DNA of 46,198 nucleotides from Acidobacteriaceae bacterium (GTDB lineage: Bacteria > Acidobacteriota > Terriglobia > Terriglobales > Acidobacteriaceae), in assembly GCA_003131315.1 (NCBI GenBank), contig PKUV01000167.1, forward strand, positions 1 through 46,198, written 5' to 3'. Positions 16,815-25,540 of the stretch are shown here, in pieces. The notes beneath the pieces are model-generated. The model made no database searches. It was not told the origin of the DNA and saw only the letters and a list, made by a program, of their open reading frames with translations. Every line of letters begins with the position of its first letter. Position 1 is the first letter of the stretch. The position numbers and the translations under genes are program-made.

Positions 16815-18491
16815 ATGACAGAGCGCACAGTGAGCGTGAAGACAGCCGCCGTTCGGGACCGCAGCGCGGCTCGCGTGGCCGGGGTCGCTGTCCTTGTGTC
16901 TCTGTTTTCTTTTCTCTACTACCTTCAACGGAGCGACCTTCTGCTGTATGGCGACGCGGTTGCGCACATCAATATTGCGCGGCGCGTGTTCGATTCGCAG
17001 ACGCCCGGTCTGCTGCAGTTGGGGACAGTGTGGTTGCCGCTGCCTCATGTGCTGATGATCCCGTTCCTTTGGTCGGACGCGATGTGGCAGAGCGGAGCGG
17101 GCGGTTCGATTCCTTCGATGGTCGCCTACGTGCTCGGGGTCGTGGGAATATTTCGCCTGGTGCGCGGCATGCTGGAAGCCGATCTCCGCACGAAACCGGC
17201 GGCTGGCGTGAGCGCATTGGCCGCGGCATTCGCTTATGGAGCCAATCCGAACCTGATCTACATGCAGGCGACGGCCATGACGGAGTCAGTCTATCTGGCG
17301 CTGTTTGTGTGGGCCGCCGTGTACTTCGCGGAATCTATTCGGTGCCTGCGAAAAAATGAAGATGCAGATGGACGACAGACGCGGGTGGTACATACTCCGC
17401 TGGCGCGCTGCGCCTGGTGTCTGGCGGGCGCGGAACTCACGCGTTACGACGGATGGTTTCTGGCGGGCGTAATGGGAGCGGCGGTCGTCGTCATCGTGCT
17501 GCGGCGATGGCAGCACCGCGCCTTGCGGCGGGTTGCCGTGAAGTTTCTGTTGGGCATTGCGGTGGTTCCGGTCCTGTGGCTGGCGTACAACGGGGCGGTG
17601 TATGGGAATGCGCTGGAGTTTGCCAACGGTCCATACTCGGCGAAGGCGATTGAGCAGCGCGTGGGTGCGCCGAATCCGGCGCTCCACAATGCCGGGGTTG
17701 CGGCCATCTATTTTTTGAAATCGGCGCAGTTGAATATGGCGGGCGGGAACTGGGGCCGGTTCTGGCTGGCGGCGGCCTTTGCGGCGGTGGCGATCGGAGC
17801 ATGGAAACTGCGGGCGCAATCGGTGTCGATGCTGTTGCTGTGGGTTCCGCTGGTGTTCTACGCGCTTTCGATTGCGTACGGCTCGGTGCCGCTTCATGTC
17901 TACACGTGGTGGCCCTTTGCTACCTTCAACCAGCGCTACGGACTCCAGTTGCTGCCGATGTTCGCGGTTTCGACCGGAGTGCTGACTGCTTCTGTCTCTC
18001 TACTTGGCGCGGGCGGGCGGCATGTTGGGAAACTGGTAGCGGTGATGTTGGCGCTGGTGGTGGTCAGTTATGCATCGGTGTGGAAGGCGGAACCTCAATG
18101 CTTGAAGGAAGCGCGGAGGAACTGGGAAATCCGGCATACTTTGAATTCCGCGGTGCAGGGCGTGGTTGCTCGATTACCACGAAATTCACGATTTCTGATG
18201 GACCTCGGAGAACATGTGGGCGTCATGGAGCAGGCGGGCATTTCACTGCGTCAGGTGGTGAATAACGAAAATCACCGCCCGTGGAAGCGGCCGTCGGATC
18301 CCGAAGGCTTGTGGGAGCGCGCGCTGGCCGATCCACCGCGCTACGTGGATTTTGTGATTGCCTTCGATGGCGATGCGGTGGACCAGGGCGCGAATCGGGC
18401 CAATCTCACGGTGCTGGCGGAAATCCACGCGACCGGACAGCCGCATGCGCGCATCTACGTGGCGCGGAGTGCCCCGAATCAATCGCGTTAA
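16815..18491 (+). CDS. GT-C-type membrane glycosyltransferase-like protein
   Basis: 558 residues with about ten hydrophobic helices and a soluble C-terminal tail (about 425-555). The first extracytoplasmic loop contains GDAVAHINIARR (about 46-57), with an acidic residue and His placed as in GT-C transferases that use polyprenyl-phosphate sugars. No mannosyl- or arabinosyl-transferase subfamily can be assigned. It starts four bases after pfkB, so it is in the same operon. Confidence 0.7.
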   Translation: MTERTVSVKTAAVRDRSAARVAGVAVLVSLFSFLYYLQRSDLLLYGDAVAHINIARRVFDSQTPGLLQLGTVWLPLPHVLMIPFLWSDAMWQSGAGGSIPSMVAYVLGVVGIFRLVRGMLEADLRTKPAAGVSALAAAFAYGANPNLIYMQATAMTESVYLALFVWAAVYFAESIRCLRKNEDADGRQTRVVHTPLARCAWCLAGAELTRYDGWFLAGVMGAAVVVIVLRRWQHRALRRVAVKFLLGIAVVPVLWLAYNGAVYGNALEFANGPYSAKAIEQRVGAPNPALHNAGVAAIYFLKSAQLNMAGGNWGRFWLAAAFAAVAIGAWKLRAQSVSMLLLWVPLVFYALSIAYGSVPLHVYTWWPFATFNQRYGLQLLPMFAVSTGVLTASVSLLGAGGRHVGKLVAVMLALVVVSYASVWKAEPQCLKEARRNWEIRHTLNSAVQGVVARLPRNSRFLMDLGEHVGVMEQAGISLRQVVNNENHRPWKRPSDPEGLWERALADPPRYVDFVIAFDGDAVDQGANRANLTVLAEIHATGQPHARIYVARSAPNQSR

Positions 18492-18563
18492 CCCTTCCCG
18501 GCAAGGAGCACAGAAAGCGCCCGGATGGCGATGATAGAATCCGCTCGAAGTCGGGGCGCTCTT

Positions 18564-19268
18564 ATGAACCCAATCCATCAAATCATCGATCTGCTGCGTA
18601 ATGAACTGGGTGTGGTGCTGAGTTCGACGCTGGCGCGGTTGCTGCTGGCGGCGACGCTTGGCGGCATCATCGGCTTGGAACGGCAACTGCGGCACAAGCC
18701 GGCGGGGCTGCGCACGAACATGTTCATTTGTTTCGGCGCGGCGATGTTCACGGTTCTATCGCGGCAACTCGCGGGCACCCCGTCGGACAGCGCACGAATC
18801 GCGGCGCAGATTATCCCGGGCATCGGTTTCATTGGCGCGGGCTCGATTCTGCACGCGAAGGCATCGGTGACGGGCCTGACGACGGCGGCGACGCTGTTTG
18901 TGGTGGCGTCGGTGGGAATGGCAGCGGGCGGCGGCCTGTATCTGACGGCGTGCTTCGCCACGGTCCTCATTCTGATTGCGCTGGTATTGCTGGGACGAAT
19001 GGAGGCCGCGTTCTTGCTGAAGTCGTTTGTTACCACGTACGAAGTGACGGGCCGCAACGTGGATGGGATGCTGCGGGAAGTGAACCGCCTCCTGGACTCG
19101 GAGCAACTCACCATGCACAGCGTGCACATCGCGTCCGCGGCCCCGGATTTCCGGATGGTGTTTTCGGTGGATTGCGAACATGAACAGCAGAGCGTGTTTT
19201 CCATCCGGCTGCACGAATCGACCGCGTTTGGCAGCGTGACGTCACTCGGGGTTACGGAACACGAATGA
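18564..19268 (+). CDS. MgtC/SapB family membrane protein
   Basis: About 234 residues. Four to five N-terminal helices carry the MgtC signature GGIIGLERQLRHKPAGLRTN (about 31-50) and GIGFIGAGSIL; the C-terminal about 80 residues form an ACT-like cytoplasmic domain. MgtC-type proteins are linked to magnesium-limited growth and ATP-synthase control in some bacteria. The frame is open from 18525, but 18564 gives the standard N-terminus; a TAGAAT hexamer lies about 30 bases upstream. Its stop overlaps the dapF start (ATGA). Confidence 0.88.
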   Translation: MNPIHQIIDLLRNELGVVLSSTLARLLLAATLGGIIGLERQLRHKPAGLRTNMFICFGAAMFTVLSRQLAGTPSDSARIAAQIIPGIGFIGAGSILHAKASVTGLTTAATLFVVASVGMAAGGGLYLTACFATVLILIALVLLGRMEAAFLLKSFVTTYEVTGRNVDGMLREVNRLLDSEQLTMHSVHIASAAPDFRMVFSVDCEHEQQSVFSIRLHESTAFGSVTSLGVTEHE

Positions 19269-20077
19269 GCGCACCGCAGAATCATGGCCAGCAGAACACG
19301 AGAATCCCTTTTACGAAAGCGTCGGCTTGTGGCAACGATTTTCTGATGGTGGACGGTGCGCACGCTTTCGGCGATCTTGGTGCGATCAGCCGCCGGTTGT
19401 GCGATCGCCATAGCGGAGTTGGCGCCGACGGCGTGGAATGGCTGTTTCCGGATGCGGAAGCTGACGTGAAGGCGCGCCTGATCAACGCGGATGGTTCGGA
19501 GGCGGAAATTTCCGGCAACGGCACGCGCTGTGTGGCGGCAGAGATTTGTTCGCGAGAGGGCAAAACGGAAGTTGTGGTTCGCACGGGCGCCGGACTGAAG
19601 AGCTGCCGGCTCGCGGGGCGGCAAGGCTCGACCTTTGAGTTCGAAGCGGATATGGGCCAGCCGGAGGTCGGCGAGCAGTTGTCGATTGAGACGATGTGGG
19701 TGCGGGCGGTGGGGACGAAAGTTTCGATGGGGAATCCGCATTTCGTAATTTTCGTGGAGAACTTTCAGGATGGATGGCAGCGGCAGGCGGCGCTGATCGG
19801 GACGCAGCCTCAGTTTCCGCAGGGCACGAATGTGGAGTATGTGGTGGTGAGCGGCGCGAACGAAATCGAAATCCGTCTATTTGAACGGGGCGTGGGAGAG
19901 ACGCAGTCGTCGGGTACGGGATCGTGCGCGTCGGCGGTGGCTGCGATTGCGAGCGGGCGCGTCGCTTCGCCGGTGACGGTGATTGCGCCCGGAGGTTCGC
20001 AGACGGTGCGCTGGGAGAATCAAGTTTATCTGCGGGGTCCGGCGACTCTCATCTGCCGGGGAGAATTCTTCGTTTAA
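19265..20077 (+). CDS. dapF: Diaminopimelate epimerase
   Basis: Interconverts LL- and meso-diaminopimelate for lysine and peptidoglycan synthesis, without a cofactor. The two catalytic cysteines are C89 in ISGNGTRC (82-89) and C221 in SGTGSCASA (217-225). Also present are FTKASACGNDF at the N-terminus and ERGVGET (208-214). 270 residues, the family size. It overlaps mgtC by four bases and precedes the LD-carboxypeptidase and mpl genes, all acting on diaminopimelate-containing cell wall. Confidence 0.95.
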   Translation: MSAPQNHGQQNTRIPFTKASACGNDFLMVDGAHAFGDLGAISRRLCDRHSGVGADGVEWLFPDAEADVKARLINADGSEAEISGNGTRCVAAEICSREGKTEVVVRTGAGLKSCRLAGRQGSTFEFEADMGQPEVGEQLSIETMWVRAVGTKVSMGNPHFVIFVENFQDGWQRQAALIGTQPQFPQGTNVEYVVVSGANEIEIRLFERGVGETQSSGTGSCASAVAAIASGRVASPVTVIAPGGSQTVRWENQVYLRGPATLICRGEFFV

Positions 20078-20104
20078 GATCGAGCCAGATAAGATCGAGT
20101 CCAG

Positions 20105-21055
20105 ATGATTTCCGCTCCCCAGAATTCGCGAATCAAGCCGCGGGCGCTACGGCCGGGCGACAAGGTGGGAATTGTTGCGCCCGCGTCGAACGTTAAGCGC
20201 GAAATGCTGGAGGCGGGTTGCGACGGTCTCCGCCGTGCCGGCTATGAGCCGTTTTATTTCGAGTCGATCCTGGAACGCGATCTTTACTTTGCAGGGTCGG
20301 CGGAGCGCCGGGCGCGGGAACTGGAAGACATGTTCGTGCGCGACGACATCCGCGCGATTGTTTGTGCGCGGGGAGGATATGGATCGACCTATCTGCCGCT
20401 GACGCTTGATCCGAGGAAGATCGTTCCGCATCCCAAAATTCTGGTGGGCTACAGCGATATTACGACGCTGGTGTGCTGCATGGCGGACTCGGCGAACTTC
20501 GTGACCTTCCACGGCCCGATGGTGACCAAGGATTTCGCCGTTGCCGACGGTGTGGATCTGGAGTCGTGGCAGAACGCGTTGGGCGGAGCGGAGGAGTGGC
20601 GCATCGCGGAAGGCTCGGGGGCAAGGCCGCTGTTGGCGGGACAGGGGGAGGGAATCCTCTATGGCGGGTGCCTCTCGATGCTGGTGGCGTCGCTGGGCAC
20701 GCAGCACGAGATTCGAACCGCGGGCACGATCCTTTTCCTCGAAGACGTTGCGACCAAGCCTTACCAGATCGACCGCATGTTGATGCAACTGAAACTGGCG
20801 GGCAAGCTGAAAGATGTGCGCGGCATTATCTTCGGCGAAATGATGGATTGCCGGCAGAGTCCGGATCAGGATTACACGCTCGAGGAGGTGATTCTGCGGA
20901 TCGTCGACGACTTGCGGATTCCGGTGGCGTTCGGGCTTCGGTCGGGACATGTCTCTCGATCGAACATCACTTTGCCGATTGGAGTGCGGGCGAGACTGAC
21001 CGTAGGGGACTCGGTGGAACTGCGGATTCTGGAAGCGGCGACGGTCAAAGGATAA
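20105..21055 (+). CDS. LD-carboxypeptidase (peptidase S66)
   Basis: Cytoplasmic serine peptidase of the LdcA/MccF family, which removes the terminal D-alanine from recycled murein tetrapeptides. The probable nucleophile is S117 in VGYSDITTL; the catalytic Glu is likely in TILFLEDVATKPYQ (about 217) and the His in RSGHVSRSNITLPIG (about 290). 316 residues. The position between dapF and mpl fits the recycling role rather than microcin immunity. Confidence 0.9.
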   Translation: MISAPQNSRIKPRALRPGDKVGIVAPASNVKREMLEAGCDGLRRAGYEPFYFESILERDLYFAGSAERRARELEDMFVRDDIRAIVCARGGYGSTYLPLTLDPRKIVPHPKILVGYSDITTLVCCMADSANFVTFHGPMVTKDFAVADGVDLESWQNALGGAEEWRIAEGSGARPLLAGQGEGILYGGCLSMLVASLGTQHEIRTAGTILFLEDVATKPYQIDRMLMQLKLAGKLKDVRGIIFGEMMDCRQSPDQDYTLEEVILRIVDDLRIPVAFGLRSGHVSRSNITLPIGVRARLTVGDSVELRILEAATVKG

Positions 21056-21117
21056 TCACAGGAGGCACGGAGGACGCGGAGGACTTTCGGCTAAGAGCTA
21101 AGAGCCAAAAGCCAGGC
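21056..21117. repeat. About 9-bp array joined to a 7-bp array
   Basis: Just after the S66 gene stop come TCACAGGAG/GCACGGAG/GACGCGGAG (21056-21081) and then GCTAAGA/GCTAAGA/GCCAAAA/GCCAGGC (21090-21117), so a roughly period-9 array and an exact period-7 array lie side by side. A GC-repeat fragment continues to 21141. Confidence 0.7.
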
Positions 21118-21154
21118 CGGGCGAAGATGCCCGTCGCTCCGTCATGCACATGCA

Positions 21155-22576
21155 ATGAAAGGCAAACCCAAGCACATTCACCTGATCGGCATTTGCGGGA
21201 CGGCGATGGCTTCGCTGGCTGGCATGCTGCAAGAGCGCGGCTTTCACGTCACGGGCTCGGATGCGGCGGCGTATCCGCCGATGTCGACATTTCTCGAATC
21301 ATTGGGCATCCCCGTCGCGCAGCCGTTTGCTGAGGCGAACCTGAATCCTCGGCCCGATCTTGTGGTTGTGGGGAACGCGCTTTCTCGAGGGAATGTGGAA
21401 CTGGAGCGCTTGCTCGACGAGCGCATTCCGCTCTGTTCACTGCCGCAGATTCTGCACGATGAGTTTCTGGTGGGGAAAGACGTTTTGGTGGTTGCCGGGA
21501 CGCACGGCAAAACGACGACGACATCAATGCTGGCGTGGATCTTTGAGACGGCCGGCCTTCAGCCTTCGTTCCTGATCGGAGGCATTGCGGAGAACTTCGG
21601 CCGCAGTTTTGGGCTGGGCGATGGCAAGCACTTTATTTTGGAAGGCGACGAGTATGACACCGCGTTCTTCGATAAGGGGCCAAAGTTTCTGCACTACTTT
21701 CCGGATTCCGTGATTCTCACCTCGGTTGAATTCGACCACGCGGATATCTACAAGGATCTGGACGCGGTAGAGACGGCTTTCAAGCGGCTGGTGAACCTGG
21801 TTCCGCGACGCGGGCGGATTGTCGGCTTCGATTCGGGGGACAGCGTGGATCGGTGCCTGCAGAAAGCATTCTGTCCGGTCGAACGTTACGGCGCGTCTGA
21901 TCGCGCGGGCTGGAGAATCGCAAATCTGAAGTTGGATGCGGAACGAACTTCCTGGTCGGTGCTGCGCGATGGAAGAGCCTGGGCGGATTTCGAATTTCCG
22001 CTGGGTGGGGAATACAACGTCTGGAACGCGACGGCAGCGGCGGCGCTGGCGGCTCATTATGAAATCTCGAAAGGTGTAATTGCACGGGCTCTCCAAACGT
22101 TTCGGAGCGTTAAACGCCGGCTGGAAGTGAAGGCCGAGGTCAACGGGATTACGATCATCGACGACTTTGCCCATCATCCGACGGCCATCGAGCAGACGAT
22201 TCTGGCGTTACGGGCGCGGTATCCGCAATCGCGCCTGTGGGTGGTGTTGGAGCCGCGCTCGAACACGATGCGCCGCAACGTGCTGCAGGATGCGCTCGCC
22301 CGCAGCCTGGCGCTCGCCGATCAGGTGGTGGTGGCGGCCATCTTCAAGCCGGAGGCGATTCCTGCGGCGGAACGGCTGGATTTGAATCGTGTGGTGGCCG
22401 CAATCCAGAAGTGCGGAAAGCAAGCCCGCATCCTTGCCGATGCCGATGCCATCGTGAACGCAATTGCGCCGGAACTGCGGGAGCGGGACGTGGTTGCTAT
22501 TCTCTCCAATGGAGGATTCGGCGGCATCTATGAGAAGCTACCCCAACGATTGCGCGGGCTCGGAGTGAAAGCGTAA
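21155..22576 (+). CDS. mpl: UDP-MurNAc:L-Ala-gamma-D-Glu-meso-Dap ligase
   Basis: Reattaches recycled murein tripeptide to UDP-N-acetylmuramate, ATP-dependent. Of the Mur-ligase family: IHLIGICGTAMASLAGMLQE (8-27) is the Mpl-type N-terminus, GTHGKTTTTSML (115-126) the P-loop, and VEFDHADIY and a C-terminal IIDDFAHHPTAIE complete the family pattern. 473 residues, close to the usual length. The only Mur ligase in the window, downstream of dapF and the LD-carboxypeptidase. Confidence 0.93.
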   Translation: MKGKPKHIHLIGICGTAMASLAGMLQERGFHVTGSDAAAYPPMSTFLESLGIPVAQPFAEANLNPRPDLVVVGNALSRGNVELERLLDERIPLCSLPQILHDEFLVGKDVLVVAGTHGKTTTTSMLAWIFETAGLQPSFLIGGIAENFGRSFGLGDGKHFILEGDEYDTAFFDKGPKFLHYFPDSVILTSVEFDHADIYKDLDAVETAFKRLVNLVPRRGRIVGFDSGDSVDRCLQKAFCPVERYGASDRAGWRIANLKLDAERTSWSVLRDGRAWADFEFPLGGEYNVWNATAAAALAAHYEISKGVIARALQTFRSVKRRLEVKAEVNGITIIDDFAHHPTAIEQTILALRARYPQSRLWVVLEPRSNTMRRNVLQDALARSLALADQVVVAAIFKPEAIPAAERLDLNRVVAAIQKCGKQARILADADAIVNAIAPELRERDVVAILSNGGFGGIYEKLPQRLRGLGVKA

Positions 22577-23284
22577 GTGTTTCGCACCATTCTCATGCTG
22601 GTGTTTTGGGCCGCTGCGCTGCCTGTCGCGGCGCTTCTGGGGTTCCCCTGGACCTATCTGACCAAAGACATCAACTTTTTGTACCGCATGTGCATGTTCG
22701 CGTTAGCGACGGGCGTGCGCATCGCGGGAGTGAAGGTGCGGGCGGTGGGACTGGAAAAAATCGATCCGGCGCGGACCTACATCTTCATGTCGAATCACAT
22801 CTCCAATCTCGATCCGCCCATCACGGTGCCGCTGATTCCGCGCCGGAGTTCGGTGATGGTGAAGAAGGAACTTTTCAAGGTTCCAATTTTCGGCAGGATC
22901 ATGCGGATCGGTTCGCTGGTGCCGGTCGACCGGGGAAATCGCGATGCCGGCATCACGGCGGTGCGCGACGCGCTCAAGGCAATCGAGCAGGGACTGAACA
23001 TGACCATCTACGTGGAAGGGCACCGCTCGTTCGATGGCAAGCTGCTGCCGTTCAAAAAAGGGCCGTTCTATCTCGCGCAGGAATGCAAAGTGCCGGTGGT
23101 GCCGATCACGATTTCAGGGACCGAAGAAGTTATGCCGAAAGCGCGGTTTGCGATTCGTCCGGGGATGGTGACGGTGCAGTTTCACGATCCCATCGAGCCC
23201 GCGGATTTCGGAGAACGTGATTGCCTGATGGCCAAGGTGCGAGCGGCGATCAATAGCGGGCTGCCGGCGGAGTTGCAGGAGTAG
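22577..23284 (+). CDS. plsC: 1-acyl-sn-glycerol-3-phosphate acyltransferase
   Basis: Membrane-bound acyltransferase making phosphatidic acid. The HX4D motif is NHISNLD (73-79: H74, D79) and the glycerol-phosphate motif is EGHRSFDGKLLPFKKG, where His replaces the more usual Thr of EGTR. N-terminal hydrophobic helices anchor it. 235 residues. The GTG start immediately follows the mpl stop, so the two genes are cotranscribed. A strong hairpin ends the run. Confidence 0.9.
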   Translation: MFRTILMLVFWAAALPVAALLGFPWTYLTKDINFLYRMCMFALATGVRIAGVKVRAVGLEKIDPARTYIFMSNHISNLDPPITVPLIPRRSSVMVKKELFKVPIFGRIMRIGSLVPVDRGNRDAGITAVRDALKAIEQGLNMTIYVEGHRSFDGKLLPFKKGPFYLAQECKVPVVPITISGTEEVMPKARFAIRPGMVTVQFHDPIEPADFGERDCLMAKVRAAINSGLPAELQE

Positions 23285-23290
23285 ACCAAA

Positions 23291-23353
23291 GCTGTTAGCT
23301 CTTAGCTTTTGGCCTTTAGCTAAAAGCCAAGAGCTAAGAGCTAACAGCCAAGA
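23291..23353. repeat. Period-7 array forming a 58-nt hairpin (likely terminator)
   Basis: Nine consecutive 7-bp units all begin with GC (GCTGTTA, GCTCTTA, GCTTTTG, GCCTTTA, GCTAAAA, GCCAAGA, GCTAAGA, GCTAACA, GCCAAGA). The left part is the reverse complement of the right part with two mismatches in about 29 pairs (23291-23348). It lies seven bases after plsC and probably ends transcription of the long operon. Confidence 0.8.
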
Positions 23354-23368
23354 CATTCAATTCCGCTG

Positions 23369-23389
23369 TGCTATAGTATTACCAGGTAA
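23369..23389 (+). promoter_or_regulatory. Promoter and operator of the RHH/ParE pair
   Basis: An extended -10 (TGCTATAGT, 23369-23377) is followed at once by TTACC-A-GGTAA (23379-23389), a perfect palindrome where a dimeric ribbon-helix-helix antitoxin could bind. The start codon is at 23408. Confidence 0.55.
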
Positions 23390-23407
23390 CACCTTGGGGC
23401 ACCCACC

Positions 23408-23692
23408 ATGCCGAAGCCTTCTACCACCAGCCTGAAGCTCGATATCGAGACCAAGGAGCGGGTACAGCGGCTCGCTTCGGCCCGCCGCCGGTCGCCGCAC
23501 TGGGTCATGCGCGAAGCGATCGAGCAGTATGTGGAGCGCGAAGAGAAGCGCGAGCGATTCCGGCAGGACGCGCTCGCTGCCTGGAACGTTTACCAGACGA
23601 CCGGCCTGCACGTCACCGCCGAAGAAGCCGACGCCTGGCTGGCCAAGCTCGAAGCGGGTAAGGACGCCGCTCCTCCTAAATGCCACGGCTGA
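23408..23692 (+). CDS. Ribbon-helix-helix antitoxin
   Basis: 94-residue CopG-type antitoxin and DNA-binding repressor. The N-terminal beta strand SLKLDIETKERVQRLASARR (about 8-27) and the following helix HWVMREAIEQYVER (about 32-46) form the RHH fold; the C-terminal part (about 50-94) should bind the toxin. It overlaps the toxin start by 13 bases. The palindrome at 23379-23389 is its probable operator. Confidence 0.85.
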   Translation: MPKPSTTSLKLDIETKERVQRLASARRRSPHWVMREAIEQYVEREEKRERFRQDALAAWNVYQTTGLHVTAEEADAWLAKLEAGKDAAPPKCHG

Positions 23693-23970
23693 GGTGGTCG
23701 CAAAGCGCGCTGCTGGATGTGGCCCGTCTCCATGACTTTCTAGCTCCAAAGAGCCGGGATGCGGCCCAGCGTGCGGTCAAGGCGATCCGGCAGGGCGTGA
23801 AAGCGCTCGCCAAGCACCCGGAAATTGGCCGCCCGGTCGAAGAAATGCCGCTGGAGTTTCGCGAGTGGGTGATTGAATTCGGAAGCGGGGCCTATGTCGC
23901 TCTGTATCATTACGACGGAAAACAGATTGTGATACTGGCCGTCCGCCACGGACGCGAAGCCGGATACTGA
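23680..23970 (+). CDS. ParE/RelE-family toxin
   Basis: 96-residue toxin with the ParE layout: LRWSQSALLDVARLHDFLAP (4-23), a helix RDAAQRAVKAIRQGVKALAK, the HPEIGRPVEEMP turn, then the C-terminal beta strands GAYVALYHYDGKQIVILAVR and HGREAGY. ParE proteins poison gyrase, RelE proteins cleave mRNA at the ribosome; the sequence does not decide which. Intact and paired with the RHH antitoxin. Confidence 0.85.
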   Translation: MPRLRWSQSALLDVARLHDFLAPKSRDAAQRAVKAIRQGVKALAKHPEIGRPVEEMPLEFREWVIEFGSGAYVALYHYDGKQIVILAVRHGREAGY

Positions 23971-24000
23971 GTTGCCCGACAGACAGCCGGAACTGCCTCG

Positions 24001-24144
24001 TGTTTACTCTTAAGTTATTAACCCGTGTTTACCACTACCCCCTCCCCCCTATCTATTGGAATCATAGGGTTAGGCGGAAATTCCCGCAAAATCTTTGAGT
24101 TTAAAGGACTTATATGGAAAATATTCCGGAATAAGGACTTAGCT
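24001..24144. repeat. Left arm of the inverted repeat bounding the accessory segment
   Basis: 24056-24144 (89 bp, AT-rich) matches the reverse complement of 27539-27627 with only 6 mismatches. The outer TGTTTACT...GTTATTAACC block (24001-24023) also pairs with 27662-27684 at lower identity. The arm contains the palindrome TATTCCGGAATA and a direct repeat AAGGACTTA on either side of it. 23971-24000 holds nothing recognisable. Confidence 0.85.
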
Positions 24145-24632
24145 CGATTCTTCGCCCTATTCTCTTAAAATTCATAGTTTCGGCGGCGGGCTGACGCCCG
24201 TTCAGTGCCATAAACTCCAAGATCCTTCGCTTCGCTCAGGATTTCGGCAGCGGGCTCCCGCTTCGCTCACGCCCGCTAATCGCCTCAAGTTATCAAAGAG
24301 CAACTGCCAAATGGGGCTGGGGCAGCTTCGGGGGCCGTCTTGGGAGACGGACACACCTCAGCCCTGACACACAGGTCGATCACCATTGTCGCCGACGGCC
24401 GGTTAGAAGTCTGTGACGCGTGGCCCGGGCGTTTGTGATGAAAAAGGATAGAGGTCAGATCTTGGGGGTAGCGTCGAGAGGTTGCAGCATCAACGAACCC
24501 GCCCAAGCGGAGCTTGGACGGGGCACCCTCCGGATTTCAAATGGCTACGATAAGGTGGGCCACCCACCAACTGCGGAAGCGGCGGTGAGTCGGAGTAGAA
24601 TGCGGGCCACGCAACAACAGCGGAGATGAATA
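24145..24632. other. Non-coding stretch with hairpin fragments
   Basis: No supported gene. It contains a half-copy of the CTTCGCTCAGGAT motif (24222-24242), GC inverted pieces (CGGGCTCCCGCTTCGCTCAC) and a GGGCCACCCACC tract near 24560. Short open frames here lack a family match or codon pattern. Confidence 0.5.
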
Positions 24633-25277
24633 ATGCCTTCAGATTTCAGCATGGCACTAAAACGATTTATGAGAAACCGTAATCGCCTCTTGACCTATGT
24701 TGGTGCATTTATCGTGTTCGGGACGTTTGTTGTGAAGGATGGTTTGCGGGAACATCTGAGGGATGCAGCCGGTTCGATAAGCGCCGCAAGCAATGTGTTT
24801 GCAATTCGTGAAGACAACATAGAGACACGATTGGAGCTAGCGGATCTCAAGAAAAATCTCGCGGACAAGGACGCGGCCAATCGTTCGTGGTCGGACGTTC
24901 GCGTCGTTCAAACCAAGTCTCAGCAAATGTACTACTCGCTCGGCGCTGTAGCCTACCTCATTGAAACAACACACGACGAAGAGGATGTGCCACGGATCAC
25001 CGTGCTCGACCAAGAGCTCACCAAGATTCGGTTCGGTAGTCTTGATCTAAACATGTCCCCATCGACGGTCAGTGCTTTAAGCTTGAGCGCTTCTGCCTTG
25101 GAGTTACAACTCGCGCAATTTGAGGATGAAGTGATGCAGCATGCTCGACTTAAGCTTCAACGAAAGCAGGAACTCTATGACATCTTTACGTGGGTCAGCT
25201 ATGTGCTGTATGCAATCGGCTGGGGTCTAGGTCTGGTTGGGAAACTCTATGGCGTTGACGGTTTCAGTACGACATGA
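24633..25277 (+). CDS. Two-TM membrane protein of unknown function
   Basis: 214 residues I do not recognise. One hydrophobic helix near the N-terminus (LLTYVGAFIVFGTFVV, about 19-34) and one near the C-terminus (YVLYAIGWGLGLVGKLYG, about 190-207) flank a charged, largely helical region of about 150 residues, which therefore lies on one side of the membrane. GGAGATGAATA precedes the ATG. Codon use is more AT-rich than core neighbours. Inside the inverted-repeat-bounded segment beside a nuclease gene on the opposite strand; a defence or sensor role is speculative. Confidence 0.7.
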   Translation: MPSDFSMALKRFMRNRNRLLTYVGAFIVFGTFVVKDGLREHLRDAAGSISAASNVFAIREDNIETRLELADLKKNLADKDAANRSWSDVRVVQTKSQQMYYSLGAVAYLIETTHDEEDVPRITVLDQELTKIRFGSLDLNMSPSTVSALSLSASALELQLAQFEDEVMQHARLKLQRKQELYDIFTWVSYVLYAIGWGLGLVGKLYGVDGFSTT

Positions 25278-25422
25278 AGGAACATTTAGTAATTTCGGTT
25301 CACTAACAGCACCACCAATCACAAACGGATTGGCAAAGATTGCCAGTAGCAAAACTCTGGGGAACTCCCGGGGTTGCCGTCCGCGCAGCGTGAAAGGCGA
25401 GTCACATTGTGCGATCAGACTG

Positions 25423-25463
25423 CCACCCACCCTTCGCAAAAAGCCGCGAAGGATGGGGCACCC
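25423..25463. repeat. CCACCC...GGGGCACCC hairpin repeat
   Basis: CCACCCACCCTTCGC then a short loop then GCGAAGGATGGGGCACCC makes a hairpin; a second copy lies at 40290-40336. The rest of 25278-25540 carries related GGCCACCCGCC fragments and no gene. Confidence 0.75.
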
Positions 25464-25540
25464 TCTGCGTGGTTGTGTCGGCGGAAAGCTCGGCCACCCG
25501 CCTGGAAAGCTGGGCCACCCGCCCACCCGCCAGCTGGCCG

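Noticed and set aside
15861-17048. A 395-codon minus-strand open frame
   Set aside because: Antisense to the well-supported pfkB and following gene.
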